In this document: positions 1-11,500 of the stretch, piece by piece | Layout of the letters: each line of letters opens with the position of its first letter | Numbering within the stretch: the first letter of the stretch is position 1 | NCBI GenBank assembly: GCA_964393615.1 | Contig: CAYMUR010000002.1 | Coordinates: 92,074 to 156,073 of the forward strand | Length of the DNA: 64,000 bases | Direction of reading: 5' to 3' | From: CAYMUR01 sp964393615 | GTDB taxonomy: Bacteria; Planctomycetota; Planctomycetia; Pirellulales; Pirellulaceae | Position numbers and translations under genes: made by a program | Notes under the pieces: generated by a model | What the model saw: only the letters and a program-made list of their open reading frames with translations | What the model was told of the DNA's origin: nothing | The model's database searches: none

Positions 1-3000
1 ACCCGAGTGAAGTGAAGTTGTACATGGACGGGACGTTGGTCAGTGAACACGATGAATACGGTGGTTTACTGGTGAGCAGCGACATTTCTCCTTTTGCGAT
101 CGGGCTGTCCCGACCGGGTAGCTCGGCCTGGGGCGCTTTTGAGGGAATGATTGATGACGTGGCCGTTTGGGATGCCGCCTTGGATTCCCAGCATATCGCT
201 GCGTTATTTGCGGGGACTTCTCCCTTGGAGGTTTCTGGTTACGCCGATTTGATTTCGCTGGATTTGCAGAATGCTATGCAACATGAGAACACAACTGCTT
301 ATGTGCGCATACCTTTCACGGTGAGTGATCCAGGTTCTTTCGATGTGATGAAGTTGCACATGCAGTATGACGATGCATTTGTGGCTTATATCAACGGAAT
401 GGAAGTAGCGCGGTCAGGTATGACGGGTGTGCCCCAGTGGAACTCGGCCGCTGATAACGACCGCATGGACGGCGCTGCAGTCAAGGCAGACCAATTTATT
501 GTTTCGAATCAATCTGGATTGTTAGTTCAGGGACAAAACATACTAGCCATTCAGATGATGAACTTCCATGAAGATGCTGTGCGGACTTTGGTGCTGCCGC
601 AACTCGAAGCGGTACAAGGTGCACTCGAACCAGGTAGACCACCGGTTTATCATCAAATTATGACAGCCGCGCAGCGGCGCGAATTCGAGGAAATTACATT
701 AAATTCGGGGGGTGAGTTTCGCACCGATGCTCAAATGAATGCTACTTTCATATCGATTACAGATACCGGTATGGATGTGCGTTATAACGCGGGTATTCGT
801 CTGCGCGGTAATTATTCACGAAGCCAAAGACCACCCAATAATAGGATCAATATTCCTTCGGATCGGCCTTGGCAGGGACTCACTGCCTTAACCTTTAACG
901 TGCAATATGTCGTGGATCAAATTGCTGGCTATAATTTGTTTGGCTTATCTGGACTTGCGACTCCCGAGGCACAATCGGCCGTCATGTACAGCAATGGCGA
1001 AAACCTCAGAGGATCCTCAGTAGATGGTATCTACGCCCAGATTGAAACGTTGGACACTGAATTTGCCCGCAATCACTTCGCACCAGATGATGCTGGCAAT
1101 CTTTACAAAGGCCGCCGAGGACCGGAATCTCCGCCGGGTGGTCAGGGAGCTGGATTACAATATTGGGGTTCGAATCCAGCGCCATATGTTAGCTATCAAA
1201 AGCAGACGAATACAAGTGCTCAAGACTGGTCAGATGTGATTGATCTCACAGAACGGCTTCACGGTTCTCCTGACGAAACATTTCTGCAGGATGTGGCTGA
1301 GGTCGTCAACATTGAGCAGTGGCTGCGTTTTTTCGCGACGAACGAGGTCTTAAATAACCACGAGGGTGGCCTGATTGGAGGAGATGAATCTGGTGGAGAT
1401 GAATATGCCATGTACCGTGGTGCCATCGATACACGATTTCAAATGGTTTCCATTGACCTGGATGAAGTATTCGATAACACGGCTGCTCCACTACTTCAAT
1501 TTATGGGTGTGTCTGCATTGAACCGATTGGTCAATCATGTGGACGTATTTTTCGAATATGGTGCACAATTGTGGGAGATTGCAAATGTAGCCCTGGCTCC
1601 AGACGCTGTTCAATCGACTTTGTTGGAAGTCCTGGGACTTGAGCGAGCAAACGAGATCAACAGAATTGTAAATTTTCTGGATGGTCGTCGTGAATTTGTC
1701 AATAAATATTTACTGGCACCGGTTTCGTTTAGTTTGCCGAGTGGGTTTATCGAGGCTGGTTCCCCCGTGACGCTCTCGTCGTCTGCTGGCACTATTTATT
1801 ACACGACCGATGGGTCTGATCCTCGACTGGCCGGTGGAGGTATTAATTCACAAGCGATTCAATATACGGGCCAGCCGATCATCATCGATGAGCCAACGAA
1901 GATGATTGCGCGAGTTTTTAACAGTTCTTCTTCGGCAAGAGGGTTGCCTGTTCAGTGGAGTGGAAAAACTGTCGTCGATTATGTCGCTGCGCCCGATTTG
2001 GTCATTTCGGAAGTAAATTACAATCCACACAATGTGCAGTTTGGTGAAACGGTTACTTCCAATGAACAATTTGAGTTTATCGAAATTACAAATGCAGGAA
2101 TGAATTCGGTGGACCTGGATGGTATCCAGTTTGTGCAAGTGAACGTTGATGGTGATCAACAGGGCATGGAATTTACCTTTGCCAGCCAATGGTTACATCC
2201 GGGCGAACAGATAGTTGTGGTCAAAGACCGTGTTGCGTTTCAGTCGCGCTATGGGACGCAAGTACGAATTGCAGAGGGCGATGATGGATTGGGTGGAACC
2301 AATGGTGAATACAGAGGTCAACTTTCCAATCGTGGCGAAAAGTTAACGCTTGTTGGACCCTCCGGAATCACGCTGTATGCATTGGACTACAATGATTCAG
2401 GTAAATGGCCAGAACGAGCGGATGGTGGTGGTAGTACTTTGGAGCTGATAGATCTATCGTACGATCCGGACCGTGCGGACAGTTGGCACAGTAGTGTCGA
2501 ACGTGGTGGGTCACCAGGCTTGGCAGGCGTTGGAAATGTGGCCAGTGTGGTCATCAATGAAGTACTCAGTCATGCACCGGGAGCAGCTGTCGACTGGATC
2601 GAGTTCTATAATCCTACAGCTACTCCGATCGAAATGGGTGGCATGTGGTTAAGTGACAATCTCAATGATTTGGAGAAGTATATTGTCCCGGCCAATACAG
2701 TAGTGCCTGTGGGTGGCTACCTGGTGCTCGATGAAAATGATTTCGGTTTTGGAATCAGTGGTAAGACGGCAGACGAAGTGGTGTTATATGATCCAGGTGC
2801 CGCAGGAGACTTGGAATGGTTCATTGATCATGTGTCGGTGGGACCGGCTCTGGCTGGTGAGTCTTTTGGACGTTTACCAGAAGAAACTGACGTTTTGTTC
2901 CCGTTGATTGCAACGACAGCGGGGACAGAGAATGCAGCTCCAAGAATCGGTCCCGTCATTATCAGTGAAATAATGTACCACGCGACGAACCCCTTGTTCG

Positions 3001-5336
3001 AGTTTGTCGAGATTTACAATCCAACACCGCAATTAGTGGATTTGAGTGGTTGGTCAGTGGACGGTATCGACTACCAATTTTCAGCGGGGACTACAATCCA
3101 TCCCGGGCATTGTCTTGTCATTTTACCTTTCCATCCAGATGTCACGGCGATTGCGGATGATTTTAACACGGAATATAAAAGTGATGTGGGGGCCAATTTA
3201 GCAGGATTTGTAGGGCCCTATTTGGGCCAGCTTGATAACGGTGGCGAGACGCTGACGCTGCGTCGTGCGGTGGGTAATGTGTCCGAAGATCCGTGGGAAA
3301 TCTCGTTGGTCATCGAGGACCAAGTTAGATTCGACAATGTCGACCCCTGGCCAAGTAATACAGCCGGAACGGTAGCGTCCTTGCAGAGAATGTACGTAGA
3401 TTTGTGGGGCAATGAACCTAGTACCTGGACCATTGGAGTTCCGACACCTGGACGATATGGCTTGCAAAAAATGATGGTGGCGCCAGTCGATTCGGAGGTG
3501 ATTGGCGAAGTAGGATTAGTAACCAATTTAACACATGAAGTGCAGACGGTCAGTTTGTCAAAGGAATACATGCATCCCGTTGTCTTCGTACAACCTGCTT
3601 CTACCAACGGAACGGATCCGGTGGTGGTGCGCGTAAGTGATGTACAGACGGATCAGTTCAACGTCTTTTTATCCGAACCGTCGAATCTGAACGGCCTTCA
3701 CAATACTGGAGAAGAAATCAGTTTTGTGGTCATCGAAGCGGGAAGCCATTGGCTTTTGGACGGCACCCATTTGCAAGTCGGTACTGTGGATACTAATGCC
3801 ACCGTAGGAAAAAACATTGCTTCACCTACCTGGGAGACGGTCCAATTTCATGATTATTTTGCAGAACAACCGATCATTATAAGTCAAACGCAAACGGCCT
3901 TTGGCCAGGCATTTTTGTCAACCCGGCAGCGGGGGCTGGCGCATCAGTTGCATAACTTTCAAGTCGCTCTCGAACCGGAGGAACAATTTGGTCCAGACCA
4001 TGGTGTGGAAACAGTGGGTTATTTAGCCATTGATTCAGGCTACGGTGTTTGGAATGACATGCCTTTTGTCGCTACTCGAGTACCATATTTTCAAAGTGCT
4101 TCTCGAACGGTCGCGTTTAGGAATGTCGATTTTAAAGGGACACCTAAATTTGTAGCATCCATGAGTAGTTATGCTGGCAACGACAATGCCCATTTACGGA
4201 TTCAAAGCATCAACGAGAATACAATCACCTTGAAAGTCGAAGAAGATACGACGTTGGATGAAGAAATTGCACACATGGTTGAAGATGTAGACTATTTGGC
4301 AATTGGTGGTTCAGAATCTCTTACTGCTCTGTCCACAGTCATACTCGATGGTCTGACGGAAACGTTTTATCTGGAAGCTGCCGTGGAGGGGGTTGTTAAT
4401 GATTTGAATGTAAACCTGGAAATGGTGCACACCCATTTCCAGGATCTTGATATTTTCCTGGAAGCGCCCGATGGGACAATCGTTGAACTGTTAACAGACA
4501 TTGGGAATTCCAGCAACATTTTTATTGGTACTACTCTGGATGACGAAGCAGAGATAGAGATTGCATCGACTGTTTCAGAGTCGTACACGGGTAACTTTCA
4601 GCCAGAAGGTCTGTTGAGAGATTTCGCTGGAAAAGGTGTCACTGGAAGGTGGGCATTGCACATAACGGATGATCATGTGAACGACTATGTCGGTGCGCTT
4701 CTGAACTGGTCGCTTGACGTCGAACTAGCGACCGATCCACCAGGTAATCTGAATCATGATCATTATGTAGATTCTATGGACATCGATATGTTATTTGCCA
4801 ATTTGGGGTCATCGGATCTCACCTTTGACGTTAATGGTGACGGGTACGTGGACCGACAAGACGTTACTCATTTGTTAAACAATATTATGGGCAAACGAAT
4901 TGGTGACGTTGATCTTGACAACGACGTGGATATTTTTGACTTTGGGTTCTTGGTCGATAACTTTGATCCACTGGGACAAAATGCCTTACCCGGATGGTTG
5001 CAGGGGAACTTTGACGGCGATGACGATGTTGATATCGGTGACTTCAATCAGTTGGTAAGAAATTTTTCTCCTTTAGGCTACGAGTTGACCACTGCGACCT
5101 CGGTGCGCATGTTTGGCCAAGTCGGAGTGGATGATGCTGCCGGGATAGATTCTACCGACTCGGACACCTCCTACGTCAACAATCGTCGCGCGTTGCATAA
5201 CGATGAGTCACAAGGAGTCAGACACTCTACGGACGACAGATATCTTGTGGTTGATCAGTATTTTCGGCGAGCGCGAGCAAAAAATATCAAGTTGTCAGAA
5301 AACGAATCCAGTTTCACTGATCACCCCCAACTCTGA
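1..5336 (+). CDS. Giant secreted CotH/LTD/P-domain/dockerin protein, 5' end outside window
   Basis: The frame is open to the left edge, so the N-terminus is missing; about 1,775 residues are visible. Modules in order: the end of a LamG (concanavalin-like) domain to about nt 230; a beta-sandwich-like unit with YINGMEVARS (230-630); a CotH-kinase-like domain (640-1700, with IRLRGNY and IDLDEVF); a chitobiase C-terminal-like segment with YYTTDGSDP (1745-2000); three lamin-tail domains (starts near 1996, 2545 and 2945, with EFIEITN, DWIEFYNP and EFVEIYNP); two copies of a domain I do not recognise (3480-4320); a proprotein-convertase P domain (4330-4730, DLDIFLEAPDGT); dockerin-like Ca-binding repeats (4740-5090, VNGDGYVDRQDV and FDGDDDVDIGDF); and a tail with VVDQYFRRAR. 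Most of this order recurs in the next gene, so the two are tandem paralogues. By family knowledge CotH domains are atypical secretory kinases and LTD/LamG are adhesion modules. A surface or extracellular role is inferred; the substrate is unknown. Confidence 0.9.
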   Translation, partial: PSEVKLYMDGTLVSEHDEYGGLLVSSDISPFAIGLSRPGSSAWGAFEGMIDDVAVWDAALDSQHIAALFAGTSPLEVSGYADLISLDLQNAMQHENTTAYVRIPFTVSDPGSFDVMKLHMQYDDAFVAYINGMEVARSGMTGVPQWNSAADNDRMDGAAVKADQFIVSNQSGLLVQGQNILAIQMMNFHEDAVRTLVLPQLEAVQGALEPGRPPVYHQIMTAAQRREFEEITLNSGGEFRTDAQMNATFISITDTGMDVRYNAGIRLRGNYSRSQRPPNNRINIPSDRPWQGLTALTFNVQYVVDQIAGYNLFGLSGLATPEAQSAVMYSNGENLRGSSVDGIYAQIETLDTEFARNHFAPDDAGNLYKGRRGPESPPGGQGAGLQYWGSNPAPYVSYQKQTNTSAQDWSDVIDLTERLHGSPDETFLQDVAEVVNIEQWLRFFATNEVLNNHEGGLIGGDESGGDEYAMYRGAIDTRFQMVSIDLDEVFDNTAAPLLQFMGVSALNRLVNHVDVFFEYGAQLWEIANVALAPDAVQSTLLEVLGLERANEINRIVNFLDGRREFVNKYLLAPVSFSLPSGFIEAGSPVTLSSSAGTIYYTTDGSDPRLAGGGINSQAIQYTGQPIIIDEPTKMIARVFNSSSSARGLPVQWSGKTVVDYVAAPDLVISEVNYNPHNVQFGETVTSNEQFEFIEITNAGMNSVDLDGIQFVQVNVDGDQQGMEFTFASQWLHPGEQIVVVKDRVAFQSRYGTQVRIAEGDDGLGGTNGEYRGQLSNRGEKLTLVGPSGITLYALDYNDSGKWPERADGGGSTLELIDLSYDPDRADSWHSSVERGGSPGLAGVGNVASVVINEVLSHAPGAAVDWIEFYNPTATPIEMGGMWLSDNLNDLEKYIVPANTVVPVGGYLVLDENDFGFGISGKTADEVVLYDPGAAGDLEWFIDHVSVGPALAGESFGRLPEETDVLFPLIATTAGTENAAPRIGPVIISEIMYHATNPLFEFVEIYNPTPQLVDLSGWSVDGIDYQFSAGTTIHPGHCLVILPFHPDVTAIADDFNTEYKSDVGANLAGFVGPYLGQLDNGGETLTLRRAVGNVSEDPWEISLVIEDQVRFDNVDPWPSNTAGTVASLQRMYVDLWGNEPSTWTIGVPTPGRYGLQKMMVAPVDSEVIGEVGLVTNLTHEVQTVSLSKEYMHPVVFVQPASTNGTDPVVVRVSDVQTDQFNVFLSEPSNLNGLHNTGEEISFVVIEAGSHWLLDGTHLQVGTVDTNATVGKNIASPTWETVQFHDYFAEQPIIISQTQTAFGQAFLSTRQRGLAHQLHNFQVALEPEEQFGPDHGVETVGYLAIDSGYGVWNDMPFVATRVPYFQSASRTVAFRNVDFKGTPKFVASMSSYAGNDNAHLRIQSINENTITLKVEEDTTLDEEIAHMVEDVDYLAIGGSESLTALSTVILDGLTETFYLEAAVEGVVNDLNVNLEMVHTHFQDLDIFLEAPDGTIVELLTDIGNSSNIFIGTTLDDEAEIEIASTVSESYTGNFQPEGLLRDFAGKGVTGRWALHITDDHVNDYVGALLNWSLDVELATDPPGNLNHDHYVDSMDIDMLFANLGSSDLTFDVNGDGYVDRQDVTHLLNNIMGKRIGDVDLDNDVDIFDFGFLVDNFDPLGQNALPGWLQGNFDGDDDVDIGDFNQLVRNFSPLGYELTTATSVRMFGQVGVDDAAGIDSTDSDTSYVNNRRALHNDESQGVRHSTDDRYLVVDQYFRRARAKNIKLSENESSFTDHPQL

Positions 5337-5503
5337 ATGTGGCGCCAAACGATCTGTTGCCATCTGGATGAGATCCTGCCTAGTCGAAATATTCGAACGT
5401 CCAATCATTCTTGCCAGGTTGGTGATTTGTATTCGAATAGGTGCTAGGTTCGCTAAAAACGCATGCCTGTCATCAGTGGAACAGATGTTTCAGCACACAT
5501 ACC

Positions 5504-8500
5504 ATGTTTAAGAATAAGTTTATGGTTCCAAGCACAACGAATCTGAAGCCATTGGCCGGTCATGACTGGCGGCGCCGTTCACTTCAATTTCAGAAGTTAG
5601 AAGAACGGGTAGTGTTAGACAGCACCGTTGTGTTTAACGAACTGATGTACAACCCAGCAGGCAATTCTGATGACATGTTGGAATGGGTTGAACTGCACAA
5701 TCAGTTGTCCGTCAACATGGATATCTCGGATTGGAAACTAGAAGGAGGAATACAGTACATATTTCCAGATGAAACAGTCGTAGAGGGCCACTCCTATCTT
5801 GTGATTGCTGTCGATCCTTTGGCTTTGACAATGGACACGGGTTATGACCGAGCACTAGGGCCTTACGATGGTCGGCTCAACAATAGCGGCGATGCATTGC
5901 GCTTGGTCAACAATGACGGTCGCCTGATGGACACTTTACAGTTTGACGATGGAGGTGAATGGCCTGTAGCTTCCGATGGTTCGGGGGCGACGTTAATGAA
6001 GATAGATGAACAGACTGCCAGTACGGTGTCGCTGAACTGGACGTTCAGTCCGCAGGTTGGAGGAAGTCCGGGTGTTGAAAACATTGTTGACATAGACAGT
6101 GTTTCGCCGGTTCATTTGTTGTCGATGAATGAAATGGGATCGAGTACAGCGTCTGAGTTTTGGGTAGAGTTGCAGAATGATGCGGATGTGGCCATCGACG
6201 TAACCGGATTTGAATTAACTGCTACGGGTGAGTCTGGCGGCACTTATGTTTTTCCCGCAGAAACCATACCGGCAGGGAGTTTTCTGGTTGTGACGAACCA
6301 GGAACTCGGTTTTCGGCCATCCAATGGTGAGAAACTATTCTTCTATTCACCGCATCAAGAACAAATTGTGGATGGCCGTCTGGTAAGCGAACAACTGCGC
6401 GGACGGTATGAGCCATTTGGTGATCAATGGCTGTATCCCGAAGTAGCCACACCGGGAACTGCCAACAGCTTCGCCTTGCATGACGAGATTGTAATCAATG
6501 AGGTCATGTTTCATCCATTTGATTTTAGGACGGATGCAGTGACTTCGCAGCGGGTTCGCACGGGAATGTCAGCCACCGCTTTGGTTCCCGATGACGCTAC
6601 CTTGGAAACAGCTTGGCGGGGAGGTAATGAGCCATTCAATGACTCAGCGTGGCGTACCGGTACTACGGGTGTTGGGTATGACAGCATACAGATTGGTGTA
6701 GCACCCATTACCCATTGGACATTTGATACGCTTATCGAAGAGGGAACGGTTGTTCCTGACGAGCAGGGAAATTATGCCGCTACCGTATCAGGAGCCACGA
6801 TCACGTCCGGAGGAGGAGGGCGTTTTGGAGAAGCATTATCGTTTGATGGTGACAATGACTATGTTTCTCCGGGCGTCGTGGCGGAGCTAGTGAATCCTTC
6901 CGTGTTTTCTCTTTCACTGTGGTTCCAACGTAGCAAAGATCATGCCGACGAATTGGAAGCTACCAATCACTCGGTAAATAATGTACTCATCGCCCAGGCA
7001 TCATCAGAGGCTAACGATAATCTCGAAATTGGTACCGAGAATGAATATCTTGAGGTCTACCTGGATACCGAAGAAATGGGTGGACCCATTCCACCTGTAC
7101 GGGAAGCAGTATCCATCCAGAACAATCAGTGGCATCACCTGGTACTGGTTTACGACAGTAGTGCCTTGTATGAGCTTGCCCTTTATGTGGATGGCAGGTT
7201 AGTCGCTGCCTATGAGGAATGGGGAGGACTGGTTACAGACAGCTTCTCCGCCCCTTTTACAATTGGATTGTCCCGGCCCGCTGATAATACCTGGGGGGAC
7301 TTCGAAGGACTAATCGACGACGTAGCGATTTGGGACGTTGCTCTTGATAGGAACCATGTTGCCGCATTGTTTGGAGGAGTGCCACCATCGCTGTTTGTGC
7401 GCTCTGTCGATCTACCCATTGCTTATTGGGCCTTTGATGAACTACGGGAAGACAGCAGTATCGCGCCGGATGAAATGGGTAAATATGACGGAGCCGTTTC
7501 TGGTGCCGTGATTACGGCCGGTGGTCAAGGGCGTTTTGGCGAGGCATTATTCTTCGACGGAGACAATGATTATGTTTCCCCGGGGATCGTTGAGGAATTC
7601 GTCAGTCCTGCCGCGTTTTCCGCGTCGCTTTGGTTCCGCCGGGAAAAGAATCATGTGGACGAGTTGTCCATGACTAACCACGCGGTCAACAATGTTCTAC
7701 TTGCGCAGTCGTCCGACGGGTCCAACGATAATTTGGAAATAGGTAGCGAAAATGAATTTCTTGAAGTCTATTTAGATTCCGAAGAATTAGGTGGTCCAGT
7801 TTCACCAATACGCGAACCGGCTGCAATCCAGAATGGTGTCTGGCATCACTTGGTCATGACCTATAACAGCGATACTAGTGATGATCCATTTGAGACCAAG
7901 TTGTATCTCGATGGATCGCTGGTCACTCAATTAGAAGAGTGGGGGGGACCTGTAAACGATAGCGGGATATCACCACTGAGTATTGGCTTGGCACGCCCGG
8001 ACGAATCTGAAACAGGAGATTTCGAAGGTTTGATCGATGATGTGGCGCTATGGGATACCGCCTTGGACGCCAGTCACGTTTCGGCGTTGTTTGCCGGAAC
8101 GTCACCACTACGATTGAACAACTATTCACAACAGATTGGTCTCAATGTGCTCAGTGATGCGAGCATGGTTGAAGAATCAACGTCTGTTTATGTACGCCTG
8201 CCGTTTGAGGTCGAGCAGCCGGATACGGTGGTATCACTTTCACTCAACATGCAGTTCAATGATGCGTTTGTCGCTTATATCAATGGCAGCGAGGTGGCGC
8301 GAAGCAACGTATCTGGCGACCCCTCCTGGAACACTTCTGCACTTTCTAGTCGATCTACTAGGGATGCTTTGCATGCGGTGGAATTTCCTATTGAAAATCG
8401 GCCGGGATTGCTGCATCGCGGAAACAATATGCTGGCTATTCATGGGATGAAGCACGACGCTAACCGAGGTGCTTTTCTTTTGTTGCCTGAGTTAGACGTC

Positions 8501-11500
8501 ACCGTTCAACCACGTTCGTTACCAGAATGGTTGGAACTTTATAATACGAGTTCAAGCGAGGTTGACTTAACAGGTTGGTCATTGGAAGGTGGCATTGATT
8601 ATGTGTTTCCAGCCGGTACCGTAATCTTGCCAGACAGTTATCTGGTAGTAGCCAAAGATGCTGACATGATGACTCAGGTAGATCCACGGATTGATGCCAT
8701 CGGGTCCTTTTCAGGATCGTTAGACAATCGTGATGATCGCATTGTTTTAACAGACGCCAATAAGAATCCTGTCGACGAAGTACATTATTATGATGGCGGG
8801 CGCTGGCCAGAGTTGGCAGATGGCGGTGGTTCGAGTTTGGAATTACAGAATCCGTTAGCGGACAACTCAAAAGCCGAGGTTTGGGCGGCCAGTGCTGAAT
8901 CAGAAAAGTCAGGATGGATTCGCTATACGGTTCGTCGAGTTTCTTCACAGGATGTAGCTGGTGCAACGGCGATGTTCAACGAGTTTATCTTTGGCCTGCT
9001 AGACAGTGGTGAGTTTCTCATCGACGACATTATGGTCGTGCAAGATCCTGATGGGGAACCACATCAGTTGATTCAGAATGGAACCTTTGAAAAGGATGTT
9101 CTTGGTGGATCTCCTGAAACATGGAGACTGATCGGTAACCATCGTGGTACGGTGGTGGTTGACCCGCAAATTCCCCACAACAAGGTACTGCACGTCATTG
9201 CAGCAGGCGCACAGGCGTACGTCCATGATCACGCCGAAACGACGTTTGTCAATAATCAACAGATTGTGTCTGGTGCGGTGTACGAGATTTCTTTCCGTGC
9301 CAAATGGCTTGCGGGCAACAGTCAGTTGAACAGCCGATTGTACTTTAATCGCATTTCGACGACGGTCGTCCTTGACGTCCCGCAGTTAACAGGAACACCC
9401 GGTACACAAAATTCGACATACCAAGCCAATGTTGGACCTACTTTCGATAGTTTTGGACATTTTCCCATCATTCCTCTCCGTCACCAGGACGTGACGGTCT
9501 CGGTGAGAGCCGAAGATCCCGACGGTGTTGATGTGGTAACACTTTGGTGGAACGAACGGGGCTCGGATTGGCGGACTGTTGTCATGCAGTTGGGAAAGGA
9601 TGGAGTTTATCGAGGGACTATTCCACGCCACAATCCGAATAGTGAAATACAGTTTTATGTAGAAGGTCAGGACACTTTGGGAGTGAAGTCAAGCTACCCG
9701 GCTGCCGGCGCTGATTCGCGTGCTCTGTACCAAGTTCATAACGGAAGTGGCGCTTCCACCGGAATCGATGAATTCCGGATCATCATGCTTCCTGCCGAAA
9801 AACAGCTTTTAATGGCAGACGTGAACAGGATGAGCAATCACTTTCTTCCAATGACCCTTGTCCATAATGAGCAGGCATTCTATGACGTGAGTGTTCGCCT
9901 GGTTGGTAGCCGTTGGATACGTCCCAACAGTGGTTACAAGGTGCGTTTTCATCCAGATCATGCGTTGTACGGTGTACATGAATCGGTTCGGTTTGACTTG
10001 AACGGACTTGCCGAAATTGTCATGAAACAAATGGTTAACCGAGCGGGTGGCACCAAGTCGAGTATGTACGATGACATTGCATTTCTGCGATCTCCTAATA
10101 GCGGGCACACGCATACAGTGCTGGTAAATCTGGCACGTTACGAAAGTCTTTTTCTGGACGAGCAGTTTGTAAATGGTGCGGAGGGAACCAAATTTGAATT
10201 GGACGATGTAACGCTTCCCACCAATCCGCGTGGCGGCATCGAAGGTTTGAAGACGGGAACCGAAGTGGTTACAAGTGCCGATATTGGTGTCAGTTCAGCG
10301 ACAGTACAGGCACTAGGGGACGACCCAGAGTTTTATCGTGGTCATCTGCTGATTAAGAGCCAGAGGGCAAAAGATGACTACGATTCGATTGTGGCATTAG
10401 CACAGGCGATTCACAAAAGTGGCGATGAGTTGTTCGAGGCCACGAATGAGATCATGGATGTTGATCTCTGGATGCGACACTATGCCCAGCAGTCCTATTT
10501 AGGTAACTGGGACACCTACGGTTTTTCAAGACCTAAAAACTTGCGCATTTATTTTCGTCCGCAGGATGGCAAAGCCATTCCTTTTTTCTGGGACTGCGAT
10601 TTGTGTAACTTTACCGAGCCGCTTTTCAAGTACACGGAACCAACTTCTCGATTAGACGAAATTCGGGATCTACCAGCCAATATACGTCTCTTCTGGGGTC
10701 ATATGTTGGATTTAATTCAACGGTCGTTTAATGAGGAATATGTAAGTGTGTGGGCGGCGCATTACGGGTTATTAGCTAACCAGGAAACACATGGTGGCGA
10801 CGAAAATTTTATGGAAATCGCGTCCTCGACTCGGTTTCGTTCCAACCAGGCTTTGGCCCAGATTAATTCGTCAATACCGCAAGTTCCCTTCAAAATCATG
10901 ACCAATGACGGCGCATCGATACAACTCGATCAGTCGACTGCCATTTTGGAGGGTACGGGATGGATTAATGTTCGCCAGATACGTCTGGCTGCAACCACAG
11001 CTGCATTGGATGTTGAGTGGACAGATCGGACTACCTGGAAGGTGAGTATTCCTGTCGCCTTTGGCGAGAACGAAATTGTTTTAGAGGCATTTGATTACCA
11101 AAATCGAATCATTGGTTCAGAAACGATTCACATTCATACAACTGCTAACAATCCCATTGAAGATAGTCTGAGGATTGTTGAGATCAACTACAATCCCTAC
11201 GAACCTACTGCGGACGAGTTGGACGTCGATCCCACACTGGACAATGACGATTTTGAATTCATTGAAATTGCCAATGCCGGTGATGCAGTCGTTAGCTTAC
11301 AGGACGTTCGGTTGGTAGGTGGTGTTCAGTTTGCGTTTCCAGTCGTGCAATTGCAGCCCGGCCAGCGGGGGGTCGTAGTCAAGGATATGAATGCTTTTTC
11401 ACTCCGCTATGGAAGTGTTGAAAACATACTGGGCCAGTACGAAGGTAGTTTGTCCAATGGTGGAGAAGGTTTGACATTAGTTCTGGGAACCAAGCCGGTG

